Assembly: GCA_015178975.1 (NCBI GenBank)
Contig: WHVD01000151.1
Location: 62,001 to 126,000, forward strand
Source of the DNA: Hysterangium stoloniferum
Taxonomy: Eukaryota; Basidiomycota; Agaricomycetes; Hysterangiales; Hysterangiaceae
Direction of reading: 5' to 3'
DNA: 64,000 nucleotides
Part shown: positions 54,936-64,000 of the stretch, piece by piece
Layout of the letters: every line of letters starts with the position of its first letter
Numbering within the stretch: the first letter of the stretch is position 1
The notes under the pieces: model-generated
What the model saw: the letters and a program-made list of their open reading frames with translations, nothing else
Databases searched by the model: none
Told to the model about the DNA's origin: nothing
Program-made: the position numbers and the translations under genes

Positions 54936-56698
54936 TGTTATGTATTTCTAAGTTTTTTCCAATTTTTAAACAATTTCCCCTAACAAATTGCGAAAACAAA
55001 TATTCAAATGTAATTATATTGCGACGATTAAATTGTACAATATTTGTTTGATTTATCTTGAATTTATACAATTTATTTTGTATTTTTATCTAATAAATTG
55101 AGCAAGTTATTGAATTTCTACTTTTTATTCTTTTTTGATTAATATGTCGGCGACTCAGCGCTTATTCACAACGCGCGAGTAATCATGTGACATTCACATG
55201 ATATTTCAAACTCCGACGCCGACAAAACGCGATTTGAAATACTCGCGCATTATCAAGGCGAAATATATATATATTTTTATATTATCATAATAAAATATTA
55301 TATTTATAACTAACTAAAAGTAAATATAATAATTATATAATAATATAAAACCGGCCTGGCGCTTATTGCACAACGCGCGGGAATATTCGTCACAACGGTG
55401 ACATTCGTCACAACGGTGACATTCGTCACAATGGTGACCTTCGTCACAACGGTGACTGTCGTCACAACAAGTGACTGTCGTCACAACGGTGACTGTCGTC
55501 ACAACGGTGACTGTCGTCACAACAAGTGACTGTCGTCACAACAAGTGACCGTCGTCACAAAATGCGACGACTTGTCACAAACGCGACACGCGCGGGAAAA
55601 TTATGTAATCAGCGCGCGCACGAAATCAGCAACTTCGCGACGCGCGAGAACATTACATCAGCATATATGCTACAATGGAAAGTAGCAGAAACTCCTGGAA
55701 TATTCCAGCAGATTCCAGGTAAAATAGCTAAAAATAGGTAAAACAAGTAGCTAGAACATTCTCCCATGTCTCAGATTTTACTGTATATAAGGAGCTCTGC
55801 TCCACCACTGAAATATAACTTATTTTAACCCATTTACTACACCACATCAGTGTGCCACTGCATCAGCAGTTATATTCCACCCCTAGTTGGGCTGTTGGAT
55901 AAATATATACAAACACTTAGTCACCTCTAGTTGAGCTGCTGACCTAAGCTATCTCAGGATCCCTTTGCCACCTCTAGTTGAGCTTCTGGTAATAATCCTA
56001 CCCCCTTGTCACCTCTAGTTGAGCTTCTGACAAACAACTTGTTCCTCTTTTGCCACCTCTTAGTTGAGTAGCTGGCTATCCTTTATTACTAATCCACCTC
56101 TAGTTGAGTTGTTGGTTATCAGTTAAAGTAATAAATATTTTAGGTTATATTGAGATTAGAAATACATATATTCTAATTTCTACCCGGTTTTTGGCATAAA
56201 TAAATACTGAGAATATTCTTGCAGAATCCTTAAGACTACATTAAGATCCTGATAAGTTAGTATCACAGTAGACCCTGTAGGTTAGTGTAAATAAAGCATA
56301 TATTAGCCAAATAGTGTTTTATTCTATATCTAATCTTTTGACCTGTTTATAAATATTTTTACTGTTTGATAAATAGTATAAAATATATATAAACTAGCTA
56401 GAATCGAAGTCGAATCTAGTTTCGGAATCAGTGAATTGTTATTCATATTTTAGTAGTGTTTTTACAGAAAAAGAACAAGCTTGCACAAGCAGCTCTCAAA
56501 ACCTTCTTTGCGAAGTAGGGTGCATATATTCAAGTAAACTCTTGACTTCAGGGGTTCTAAGTCTATTTAGGCTGCCACTGATTAATATCAAATACTTAAA
56601 TTATTTTACCTTGCAGTGAATTGAGTATTTGCACATTTTGATAGAGCATTGGACTCCTTTTTCGGAAAATAGTATTAAAATAAGGCTAATACATCACA
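54936..56698 (+). mobile_element. 3' LTR of element C (1763 bp)
   Basis: TGTTATGTATTTC to AATACATCACA. It contains the uninterrupted insertion site of D (CACTG at 55856-55860), the 9-unit minisatellite, a TATA box at 55784-55790 and leader repeats at 55870-56130. Confidence 0.95.
55384..55570 (+). repeat. 9-unit GTCAC-N4-GTGAC minisatellite in the 3' LTR of C
   Basis: Same unit types and order as 39600-39930, but 8 units shorter: fewer ATTCG-type (2 versus 5) and fewer TGTCG-type units. Confidence 0.92.
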
Positions 56699-57470
56699 CA
56701 AACGAAGAGTTCCGACTAATCCCGTTAAGAGACTCCTCCAGCATCTGAATGTATATATACTGGTAGTCGACTTTAGGGATGATGTGATCCCCACCGAGTA
56801 GGATGTGAAGGATTTGTAACGCATCATCGTGCGTGCGGAGCGCATCAAGGAATGAAGAGAACACCTCTTGTTTAAGAACCGTCCTCCCTCCTTCCATAAC
56901 AGAAGTAACTTCGCTCGACCATTCGGGGATCGAGCGAGTTAGATCCTCAAGGGTTCCAGGTCGTGTGAATAGATCTTGCACCAATAAAATAGCCTGATAA
57001 CGATCTAACCAGACTGCTACAGTCACCGGTAAGAGGGGGTAGTCCGTATTGTACTCCTCCACAAAGGGAGTAACCTGATCCACAGAAATTTGATCGGCGT
57101 AGTATGCATCCCATTGTAAGTTGATGGGCTGGGCGTAAATCATATGACCCCTAAAGAATTGCTTAAGGATGACCTGTTTAGGTGGGAACGAGAGAACGGG
57201 TTCAGAAGCACGGGTAATTTCAACCTTAGCTCCGGGGATGTTCAACTGCTCAGTTGACGGATGTTCTTCTCGTGGACTTGGAGGGGCATCCATTGACGGT
57301 CCAGCTACTGCTTCGACGGGACTTCCGGGAGGAGCTGGTTTTTGAAAAGTCAACGAAGACTTCCTCATGGTAACGTTACGGGGTGGTTCCAGACTTGCAG
57401 GTCTTTGACGAGGTTTTGAACTACTCGGGGTCACAGAGGATCTCAGTGTTTGGTTCTTGCCAGTGGTCAT
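56699..57470 (-). pseudogene. gag of element B, N-terminal part
   Basis: 257 residues from the ATG at 57470 (MTTGKNQTLR) with VILKQFFRGHMIYAQPIN, VAVWLDRYQAI and LEESLNG. It is intact up to the insertion of C; the open frame runs two codons into the LTR. It continues in phase at 39151. The leader 57471-57546 holds the primer-binding site (57528-57545). Confidence 0.9.
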
Positions 57471-57546
57471 TTACGTGTTTAGAATTTGATAGTTGAAATA
57501 AATGTTTTTCTTCGTAGGGAAAGAGCGGTCCAGCTCGGATCACCAC

Positions 57547-58179
57547 TGTGAAGAGTGGTAGAAGTTCTAACCGTTCTATATACGAAGAATATCGACCGTT
57601 GAGGTATGATACCACGATGTATTGACTGTCTAAGTCTAATACGGACCGAACGCGTATTGACTACTTAGTTCAATACGGTAGAGAGAAGTAGCTATCTAAA
57701 GTAATGTAGATAGCTAGAACGAATAAGCAGAATCGACTGGTCAAGTGTGATTCTGGACAACTACTCGAGTGCAAGTAGAGTAGTTAGAGAGTCGAATAAT
57801 AGAGTAGCGTGGATGTAGTCCACGCGAGTTGAGATAAGGATTGAGTTTCGACTGATACAGTTCGAAACTCAGTTTGAATGAGTAGCTAAAGCCCATCTGT
57901 GACGGTCGAGACGATACACCAATCACAACTTACAGGACACTAACAGGTGTCTGGGTAAGTCGTGGTTGCGGTGTAAAAAGTGTCTGAGTTCTAAACTACG
58001 GGCACTAGAATACATAAGTCTGGTGTGTGTGTGTGCCCACAAGAGTCGATGTACCGCATACATAGGTCGTCAAACTAATTATAGATATAATAAAAGAGAG
58101 AAAATAGAAATAATAAAGGAAATATAGTAAGAGCTCATCCGACTATATTTCCTGAGTGTATTTCGCCATACCTCTCACA
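57547..58179 (-). mobile_element. 5' LTR of element B (633 bp)
   Basis: The pair of 29216-29849. Its right edge ACCTCTCACA is followed by the target copy ATTGG. Confidence 0.9.
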
Positions 58180-58932
58180 ATTGGTGTGTATAGGGTGTGG
58201 GTGCATATAAGTTAGTGCCCGGAGTTCGGCGGGAATTCTGGTTGTAACAACTTGTAACAGTGTGATAGTGAGATTGACTTTATTAAGATAGCAGTAATAA
58301 ATGATATAATAACCTACTACTCAAATGATAGAAGTAGGATTGACCTTCAAGGTGTGATCAATGAGATGAAGTACTTATGAGTGAAGATCAACCTCTAGGT
58401 GCAATCAAAGAGATGAAGTACTTAAGAGTGGAGATTGAACTCAAGGTGCAATTAGATATTACTTATAGGATGAGAGAGAGTAAGAGTAGTGTTGCTACTA
58501 TGAGAAAGGAGTGGAACACCTTGAGGAATGCATCCTGTTACACTAAGTTTATCTGTGAAGACAAGTTGAATAGTAGCAAGCAAGCTTTGACTGTTTCAGT
58601 GTGAAGTTTTGCTCACAGTCGAAATATAAGTGTGGTAATGAGAATGTTATTGAGACAGAACCCAAACCAATACTTGCATGGTGCCAGTGGTGGTTGTCAG
58701 GGTTAAAAGTGTCTTTTTATTGTGACTACTATGATTACAAATGTCACTGTTGTGGGCTTGTGGTCACTCATGTGCCCACAAGCATACATGGACCTTTGCA
58801 CTATTAAATGTGAGATATATCTCACATTTGGAGTGAAGGAAAAAATAATATAAAATATAGAAAAATAAGGAATTAAAGCAATACTCAGTTCCCAGAGTAT
58901 TGTGCTGTTTGCAGCCAATCCTTCACACTTTC

Positions 58933-59412
58933 CATTCTCTAAACACTTTCTGTTCTCTAAACACTTTCCATTCTCTAAACATTTTCTGTTCTCTAAACAT
59001 TTTCCATTCTCAAACAATGAGTCTCAGAAATACTCAAAAGTTGTTGATGTGGGGGGGGTTGGGAGGCTTCACCCCCCACCAAGCTGGAGCCCACAGTGAA
59101 GTTGTGGGGCCAGTCACAAAGCAACTGCCCTGCAGCATAGCAAGGGTTCCTAAGCTTGTCATCATCATATAAAGTAAAGTTGCTTGGTGGGTGGTGGGTG
59201 CTAAAAGGCAACCTAAATCCCAATATGGCCAAGAAATTCCCAATATGGCCTAGAAATCCCGATGAGGGTGCATTAGTGCCCGAATTGCCAAGTAAGGCTT
59301 ATTACCTCAGTGCAGAGGTAAATATGGAGGCTTTTTTGCTTTCATGGGAGTATTTCTGGTGCCATGGGGGTATTGTGTGATGGGCGCAGAAGTATTTTGT
59401 GATGTGCAGAAG
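58933..59412. repeat. minisatellite right of LTR F, then non-coding sequence
   Basis: 58933-59012 has 18-bp units alternating TTCTCTAAACACTTTCCAT and the TCTGT variant; it is the right half of the array at 26714-26785. From 59013 to 59412 I see no gene: a G run, a short CCCAATATGGCC repeat near 59218-59250, and the start of the GTATTT minisatellite. Confidence 0.6.
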
Positions 59413-60766
59413 TGTTAAGAACTGAAAACTGACTAATGTCAGTAGGCCGATGGGGACCGATCGGAAGGACTTGGCTTCAGTTTATGTGCTGTGCCCTCAC
59501 AAATATCCGTCGGGTGTCCTTAAATTTCAGACAGGCGAAGACTAGTCCTAATGAGTACCTCTCGGTGAGTTACCGATCGGGACCGAAGGATAAGTTGAGT
59601 GTTGGCATGCGAAGAAGATAGTGGAATACTTAGTATAAGACTTCTAGAGGTGTAAGAGGGTATTCTGAGTTGATATTCTGATTGCCTAGTAACTACAACT
59701 ACAGTGGGTTCATATACAAGTATTTGGCATCTAGAAAATACTAACTAGGAGAAGAGTGGAAAATGGTATTGGCAAATAAGCTTGACTAGGAACGGGAAGT
59801 GTGAAGAGTCAATAGATTCTGACCGCTCGATATATGAAGAATAGTGTTTATCCAACTACTATTAGAAAGTATTGACTGTTCAGTACAATACAATAGGTTA
59901 CTAGACTGATAGTACTAGTAGAAAGACGCACTACACGTCACAAGAGCAACTGTGCAGTTGCTCGTGATGACCAGAACAAAAGAGTAGAAGAGTTGACCTT
60001 TACAGTACAACTTGTAGCTAGAAGTAAGAGAGATAATCAGCGAAAGACTGAATATCTAGGGTAGAGAGATAGCAGTGCGAGTCGACTACAGTGTCGACGA
60101 GTGCAAAGACTTGAGAGTGGGACTCGAGCTTCGCGGTTTGAGTCTGAAGACTATTAGTATGCGAGAAAACACTACCCTTATAGGTAGCTGAAATGTTACC
60201 CTTGACACCTCTCGCTATTCGACATCTGTGTCGTTACGAGGTGGTGTCTGCTGGGTAAAAAGGTGTCTAGTCTCTTGGCACTGAGTGCACCCACAGATAT
60301 ACACAAAGCTTCAAACTAAAAAATAAAGGTATGCTCAAAAAGTAAAAGGAATTAGAGAAAGGAAATAATACTAGATAATAATGTACTATAATATGTCTAA
60401 TATTTAACAGCCTGATCATGATATATGCATACCCTTCACAGGAAGGTTACAATTTGTTCGGAGGCCGTGAAATAACTGAGAGTGGAATTACGAGAAAAGG
60501 AAATAGTCTGAGGGTTACAAGTATATATAGACATATGTGAAACATAGAGTAGAACAGATCATCATAATAAAAAGGGACATATCAGAGTTTAACCAGATAG
60601 TACAAGTATATTTTGATGGGAGCATAAACAGAGTTTGATAACCATGAAAGTATACGTCAGTGTTGGGAGTCCGACGGTTTCCAATGTGGTGACTTGAATG
60701 CTAACTTGAAACATCAATAGGCGGTGATAACCTTGGGGACCATTGGGTTGTGACACAGTCGTAACA
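59413..60766 (-). mobile_element. solo D-type LTR, interrupted by an E-type solo LTR
   Basis: Pieces 59413-59799 (TGTTAAGAACTG, then GGACTTGGCTTCAG as in D) and 60446-60766 (ends CAGTCGTAACA). The target duplication AGAAG is at 59408-59412 and 60767-60771. It is clearly older than the D LTRs. Confidence 0.85.
59800..60440 (-). mobile_element. solo E-type LTR (641 bp)
   Basis: TGTGAAGAGTCAATAG to ACCCTTCACA; the target duplication GGAAG is at 59795-59799 and 60441-60445. It carries a decayed version of the 26-bp palindrome. Confidence 0.9.
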
Positions 60767-60771
60767 AGAAG

Positions 60772-61255
60772 TATTTTTTACATATGCAGGAATATTTTGT
60801 CACATGCAGAGGTATTTTTACAAGTATGGGAGTATTTTTACATGCACAGGAGTATTATGTCACATGCATGGAGGTATTGTCCAATGCCACAGGAGTATTG
60901 TTACATGGGTGGGAGTATTTTGTCATGCCACAGGAGTATTTCTCACATGCCTGGAACTGGTTCACATGCCCTAATGGAGATATTTCCCACAACTCTCTCC
61001 CATGCTGATCACATAAGCATTTCTCATGACCTTTCCGAATGAATTTCCTGTGCCTTGTGGAAGCATTTCTGTGATGTGGGAGCAATTCAATTTGCCACAG
61101 AAGCATTTCCTATGCCCCATGGAAATATTTCACACAAGCTGTACGGGAGAATTTCCAGCACCCCTCACTGAAGCATTTCACACAGCATTCACAGAGGTAT
61201 TTTGATGCCATTTTCCCGGAGTAATATTTCAAATCCATGGAGGTCTACAAGGATT
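60772..61255. repeat. diverged minisatellite, CACATGCAGGAGTATTT type
   Basis: About 20 degenerate units of roughly 24 bp around ATGCAYRGGAGTATTTTGT. The array starts left of the solo LTR (about 59330), so the LTRs are inserted in it. Open frames in it are not genes. Confidence 0.65.
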
Positions 61256-61580
61256 TCCAAGAAAATCTCAGTGAAATCACAGAATAATTAAGATAAAATA
61301 AAATAAAAAAATCGAAATAAAATGAAAATAAAATGCTTCAAAATAAAATACAATAAATCAAAATAAAATGTTTAAAAATAGGATAAAATATATCAAAATA
61401 CAATACAATAGATCAATGCTCAATCCATGCTTGATTAATGTTTCTTCAATGCTCATCAATTCTCAATCAATGCTCTATGAATGCTTAATAAATGTTCTCC
61501 TCTTCTCAATCAATCCTGTATGAATGCTGTATCAATTGTAAATCAATTCCAGTAGAATCAACTCAATTTCTACTCAGAAC
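61256..61580. other. AT-rich non-coding stretch
   Basis: A AAATAAAAT-rich block (61280-61410) and a CAATGCTCAATC-type simple repeat (61410-61520). No gene seen. Confidence 0.6.
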
Positions 61581-61745
61581 TGTACAGTTACTTCTTCTGA
61601 AACCATTGATTTTTTGAAACCATTCCTCCTGTTGAAACCATTCCTCCTTTTGAAACTGTGCCTCCTTTCGTACCCATTGTTCCTTTTGAAACCATTGTTC
61701 CTTTTGTAACTGTGGCTCTTTTTGTGACCTTTGTTTCTATTTATT
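61581..61745. repeat. 21-bp minisatellite (TTTTGAAACCATTGTTCC type), left part
   Basis: Several units near 21 bp; the same family continues at 62410-62594. The copia-like remnant and the tRNA-like sequence lie between the two parts. Confidence 0.65.
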
Positions 61746-61837
61746 GTTAAAACTGCCTCCACTGTCTCCAAGACCTTCTGGAACCTTCTAGAACCTTCTA
61801 GAACCTTCCAGCATGTTCCAGAGTATTCCCTGTTCAT

Positions 61838-61985
61838 TTCCCATGACAGCTGTCAATCAGCTGTCAGTTTGTATTCCAGCTATCAATCAGCTGTCAGTTT
61901 CCATTCAAGCTGTCAATCAGCTGTCACTTCTGACAGCTGTCAACCAGCTGTCAACCAGCTGTCACTTTTGACAGCTGACAAGCCT
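61838..61985. repeat. CAGCTGTCAAT repeats
   Basis: About ten copies of CAGCTGTCA with spacers AATCAG, GTTT or ACC; many form TGACAGCTGTCA, a 12-bp palindrome around CAGCTG. Confidence 0.7.
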
Positions 61986-62160
61986 ACTGATGTATAACAT
62001 ATATAAGCTTGTAGTTAGTGACCTGAATAGTAACAACTTTCCTCAGACTTGAGTGTGTCCCGTGTCACAGTAAGTCACAGGTCACATTTAACAGGTTATG
62101 GGCCCCATTCAGCTTCATGTGCTGCGTAGGGTATAGACAAGATATTGATTTCAGGGGAAG
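61986..62160 (+). mobile_element. copia-like LTR remnant with half-tRNA primer site
   Basis: A TATATAAGCTTG promoter-like block near 62000 leads to an LTR-like end TTTAACA at 62093. GGTTATGGGCCCC (62094-62106) follows, the anticodon-arm primer site known from copia-type elements using initiator-Met tRNA. Only about 50 bp later comes a purine-rich CAGGGGAAG directly before TGTTAGAAATGG (62161), which looks like a second LTR start. No coding region remains; 62161-62316 has no other recognisable content. Confidence 0.45.
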
Positions 62161-62316
62161 TGTTAGAAATGGGAAAATACAATATCTATATGTGACAGAC
62201 TGTTATAAGACCCAGGTTTGCCATCAATTATATAAACTGTTATAAGAGCACAAGTCGGCATCATAAGTCCTTATATATATATGTATATATAATCCATCAT
62301 ATAATACTAGACTATA

Positions 62317-62391
62317 GGTCCAGTAGCTCAGTGGTTAAGAGCACCTGCATATAAAGCCAGGAGGTCCTTGGTTCAATCCCAGGCTGGGTCA
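62317..62391 (+). tRNA. tRNA-like sequence (pseudogene, SINE head or unusual tRNA)
   Basis: 75 nt. The acceptor GGTCCAG pairs with CTGGGTC (two G-T pairs), the D arm is GCTC/GAGC, and the T arm CTTGG-TTCAATC-CCAGG is good. Promoter boxes TAGCTCAGTGG and GGTTCAATCCC are present. The anticodon arm is imperfect: CCTG pairs with CAGG around a ten-base CATATAAAGC, one base too many for a normal arm, so the anticodon (ATA by position) is unreliable. A TTCTTTTC tract follows. Confidence 0.5.
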
Positions 62392-62409
62392 ATTCTTTTC
62401 TATGCCTTT

Positions 62410-62594
62410 AATATTTATGACTGTTGATTTCTTTTGTAACTATTGATTTCTTTTGTGACTGTTGATTTCTTTTGTACCTGGTGATTTCTTTTGTAACTGT
62501 TGTTTTCTTTGTAACCATTGTTTTCTCTCCTTGTAAAGGGTGTTTCCTTTTTGACTGTTGTTTTCTTTTGTAATGGGGGCTTCCTTTGTAAGGG
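62410..62594. repeat. 21-bp minisatellite (TTTCTTTTGTAACTGTTGAT type), right part
   Basis: About eight units; the target of the next C-family LTR. Confidence 0.7.
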
Positions 62595-64000
62595 TGTTAT
62601 GTATTTTGAAAGGTTTTTTTCTATTTTTCGCAATTTCCCCAAAACAAAATTCTTAACTAAGGCTGTTAAAATGTACTTATATCACGATTATAAAATTGTA
62701 CAATATTCTCTTGATTTATATTGAATTTATGCAATTTACTTTGTATTTTTATCTTATAAATTGAGGGAGTTACAAAATTTCTACCTTTTATTCTTTTTTA
62801 ACTATCTTCAAACTGGCCACCTGGCGCTTATTACACAATGCGCGGGAATATTTGTCACAACAAGTGACCATCATCACAACAAGTGACAGTCGTCACAACA
62901 AGTGACAGTCGTCACAACAAGTGACAATCATCACAAAGCCGCACGACAGTCACAAGGCTGTGTGACAGTCACAAAAGGCATGCGACAGTCACAAGGTGTG
63001 ACGGGTGTCACATGCACACTAGCGCAGGAATATTATGTCATATATTATGTCATCATATATGCTACAATAGAGAATGGCGGAAATGTCTAAAATATTCCAA
63101 GTAAAATAGCTAAAATAGGATAGAAATAAAGTTCAATATGTCTCTAAATGTCTCAGATCTCAGTGTATATAAGGAGCTCTGCTCCAGCCATGAAATATAA
63201 CTCATTTTATCAACCCATTTACACCACATCTGTGTGTCACTGCAGCAAGCAGTCTACTCCACCCCAATCTGGGCAGTTGAACATCTAATTCCACCTCTAT
63301 CAGAGCTGTTGCAAACCCTTGCCACCTCTATCAGAGTTGTTGGCCCAATCAGATCCCTTGTCACCTCAATCTGAGCTGTTGACTGATCTGTTGTTCCCCC
63401 TGTCACCTCAATCTGAGTTGTTGACTTTTGTTCTCCCTTGCCACCTCTTAGTTGAGTAGCTGGCTATCCTTTATTACTTATCCACCTCTAGTTGAGTTGT
63501 TGGATATCAATAAAAGTAATAAACAATCTTGGTTACCATTGTTGAGATTAGGAATACATTTCTAATTTCTACCCGGTTTTTGGCATAAATAAATACTGAG
63601 AATATTCTTGCAGAATCCTTAAGACTACATTAAGATCCTGATAAGTTAGTATCACAGTAGAACCTGTAGGTTAGTGTAAATAAAGCATATATTAGCCAAA
63701 TAGTGTTTTATTCTATATCTAATCTTTTGACCTGTTTATAAATATTTTTACTGTTTGATAAATAGTATAAAATATATATAAACTAGCTAGAATTGAAGTC
63801 GAATATAGTTTTGGAATCAGTGAATTGTTATTCATATTTTAGTACTTATTTTCACAGAAAAAGAACAGCTTGCAAAAGCAGCTCTCAAAACCTTCTTTGT
63901 GAAGTAGGGTGAATATATTCAAGTAAACTCTTGACTTCAGGGGTTCTAAGTCTATTCAGGCTGCCACTGATTAATATCAAATACTTAAATTATTTTACCT
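62595..64000 (+). mobile_element. C-family LTR, running off the window
   Basis: It starts TGTTATGTATTTTG and is more diverged at the 5' end than the other copies. TATA at 63166-63172, leader repeats 63255-63500, and the conserved 3' region follow. About 100-120 bp of the expected end, and any internal region, lie outside. Confidence 0.8.
62855..63005 (+). repeat. GTCAC/GTGAC array in the rightmost C-family LTR
   Basis: Four units of TCGTCACAACAAGTGACA type followed by diverged CGACAGTCACAAGG units. Confidence 0.8.

Larger units (their letters stand above)
39152..56698 (+). mobile_element. element C: gypsy-like element without RT, carrying ORF-X
   Basis: The parts are 5' LTR (39152-40220 plus 48326-49163), primer-binding site, gag-protease-integrase ORF, integrase remnants, ORF-X, polypurine tract and 3' LTR (54936-56698). 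The target duplication CAAAC is at 39147-39151 and 56699-56703, and removing C restores B gag in frame. Element D sits in the 5' LTR. Without D it is about 9.4 kb. Confidence 0.93.
29216..58179 (-). mobile_element. element B: gypsy chromovirus of the E family, split by element C
   Basis: The two outer parts, 29216-39151 and 56699-58179, form one minus-strand element of about 11.4 kb: 5' LTR 57547-58179, gag, pol, accessory gene, 3' LTR 29216-29849. The target duplication ATTGG is at 29211-29215 and 58180-58184. Organisation and proteins are those of E, more decayed in gag. Confidence 0.92.
26840..58249 (-). mobile_element. solo LTR D' (D-type), interrupted
   Basis: Pieces 26840-27182, 28796-29215 and 58185-58249 total about 828 bp and align with the 821-bp LTR of element D (TGTTAGG.. 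to ..TTGTAACA). The target duplication ACTTG is at 26835-26839 and 58250-58254. It is split by a Tc1-like element and by element B. Confidence 0.9.
26791..58927 (-). mobile_element. solo LTR F (outermost layer of the tower), interrupted
   Basis: The left piece is 26791-26839 (TGTGAAGAGTCAAG) and the right piece 58255-58927 (ends AATCCTTCACA), together 722 bp, related to the E and B LTRs. The target duplication CTTTC is at 26786-26790 and 58928-58932. Everything between the pieces is younger. Confidence 0.85.

Noticed and set aside
58377-58807. Two short plus-strand frames (75 and 68 aa) as host genes
   Set aside because: They lie inside solo LTR F and show no family resemblance.
60743-61042. 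99-aa frame with many Cys/His
   Set aside because: It follows a degenerate 24-bp minisatellite and has no consistent zinc-finger spacing.

Overview
This window looks like a transposon graveyard from a filamentous fungus, probably a basidiomycete. I see no host protein-coding gene. The fungal assignment rests on Ty3/gypsy chromoviruses with fungal-type gag, reverse transcriptase and integrase, Tc1-like elements, and 49-57 nt GT-AG introns, two of them with CTGAC branch sites. The species cannot be named from the sequence.

Layout. (1) 1-7896 is a left-hand nest. An E-type LTR (ends 7896) was hit by a Tc1-like element (ends 7475). That was hit by gypsy element A (minus strand; 5' LTR 4637-5990, gag 2579-4378), and A's gag was hit by a C-family element whose 3' end (ORF-X and 3' LTR) is 1-2578. 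(2) 7897-11444 is a mosaic of broken gypsy pieces. (3) 11445-26713 is a C-family LTR split by the 12.5-kb element E (11906-24439, minus strand). E itself contains a solo LTR and a 683-bp MITE-like insert. (4) 26786-58932 is a tower of five nested LTR insertions, each with 5-bp target duplications: solo LTR F (26791-58927), solo LTR D' (26840-58249), element B (29216-58179), element C (39152-56698) and element D (40221-48320). A Tc1-like element also sits in D'. (5) 58933-64000 holds minisatellites, another pair of nested solo LTRs, a small copia-like remnant, a tRNA-like sequence and a further C-family LTR that runs off the end.

What stands out. Three unrelated gypsy lineages each carry an extra gene in the same place, between pol and the 3' LTR. 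D has a spliced antisense gene encoding a protein with Zn2Cys6-cluster spacing. A/C-type elements have ORF-X, an unrecognised 338-aa protein ending in a SUMO-interaction-like motif. E and B have a long proline-rich protein with its own TATA box. D looks young and intact (LTRs identical but for one base) and appears to self-prime like Tf1. C lacks reverse transcriptase and RNase H altogether and is therefore probably mobilised in trans. Its ORF-X is the exactly spliced form of the intron-containing copy at the window start, so C came through a spliced RNA. E, B, A and all smaller pieces are decayed.
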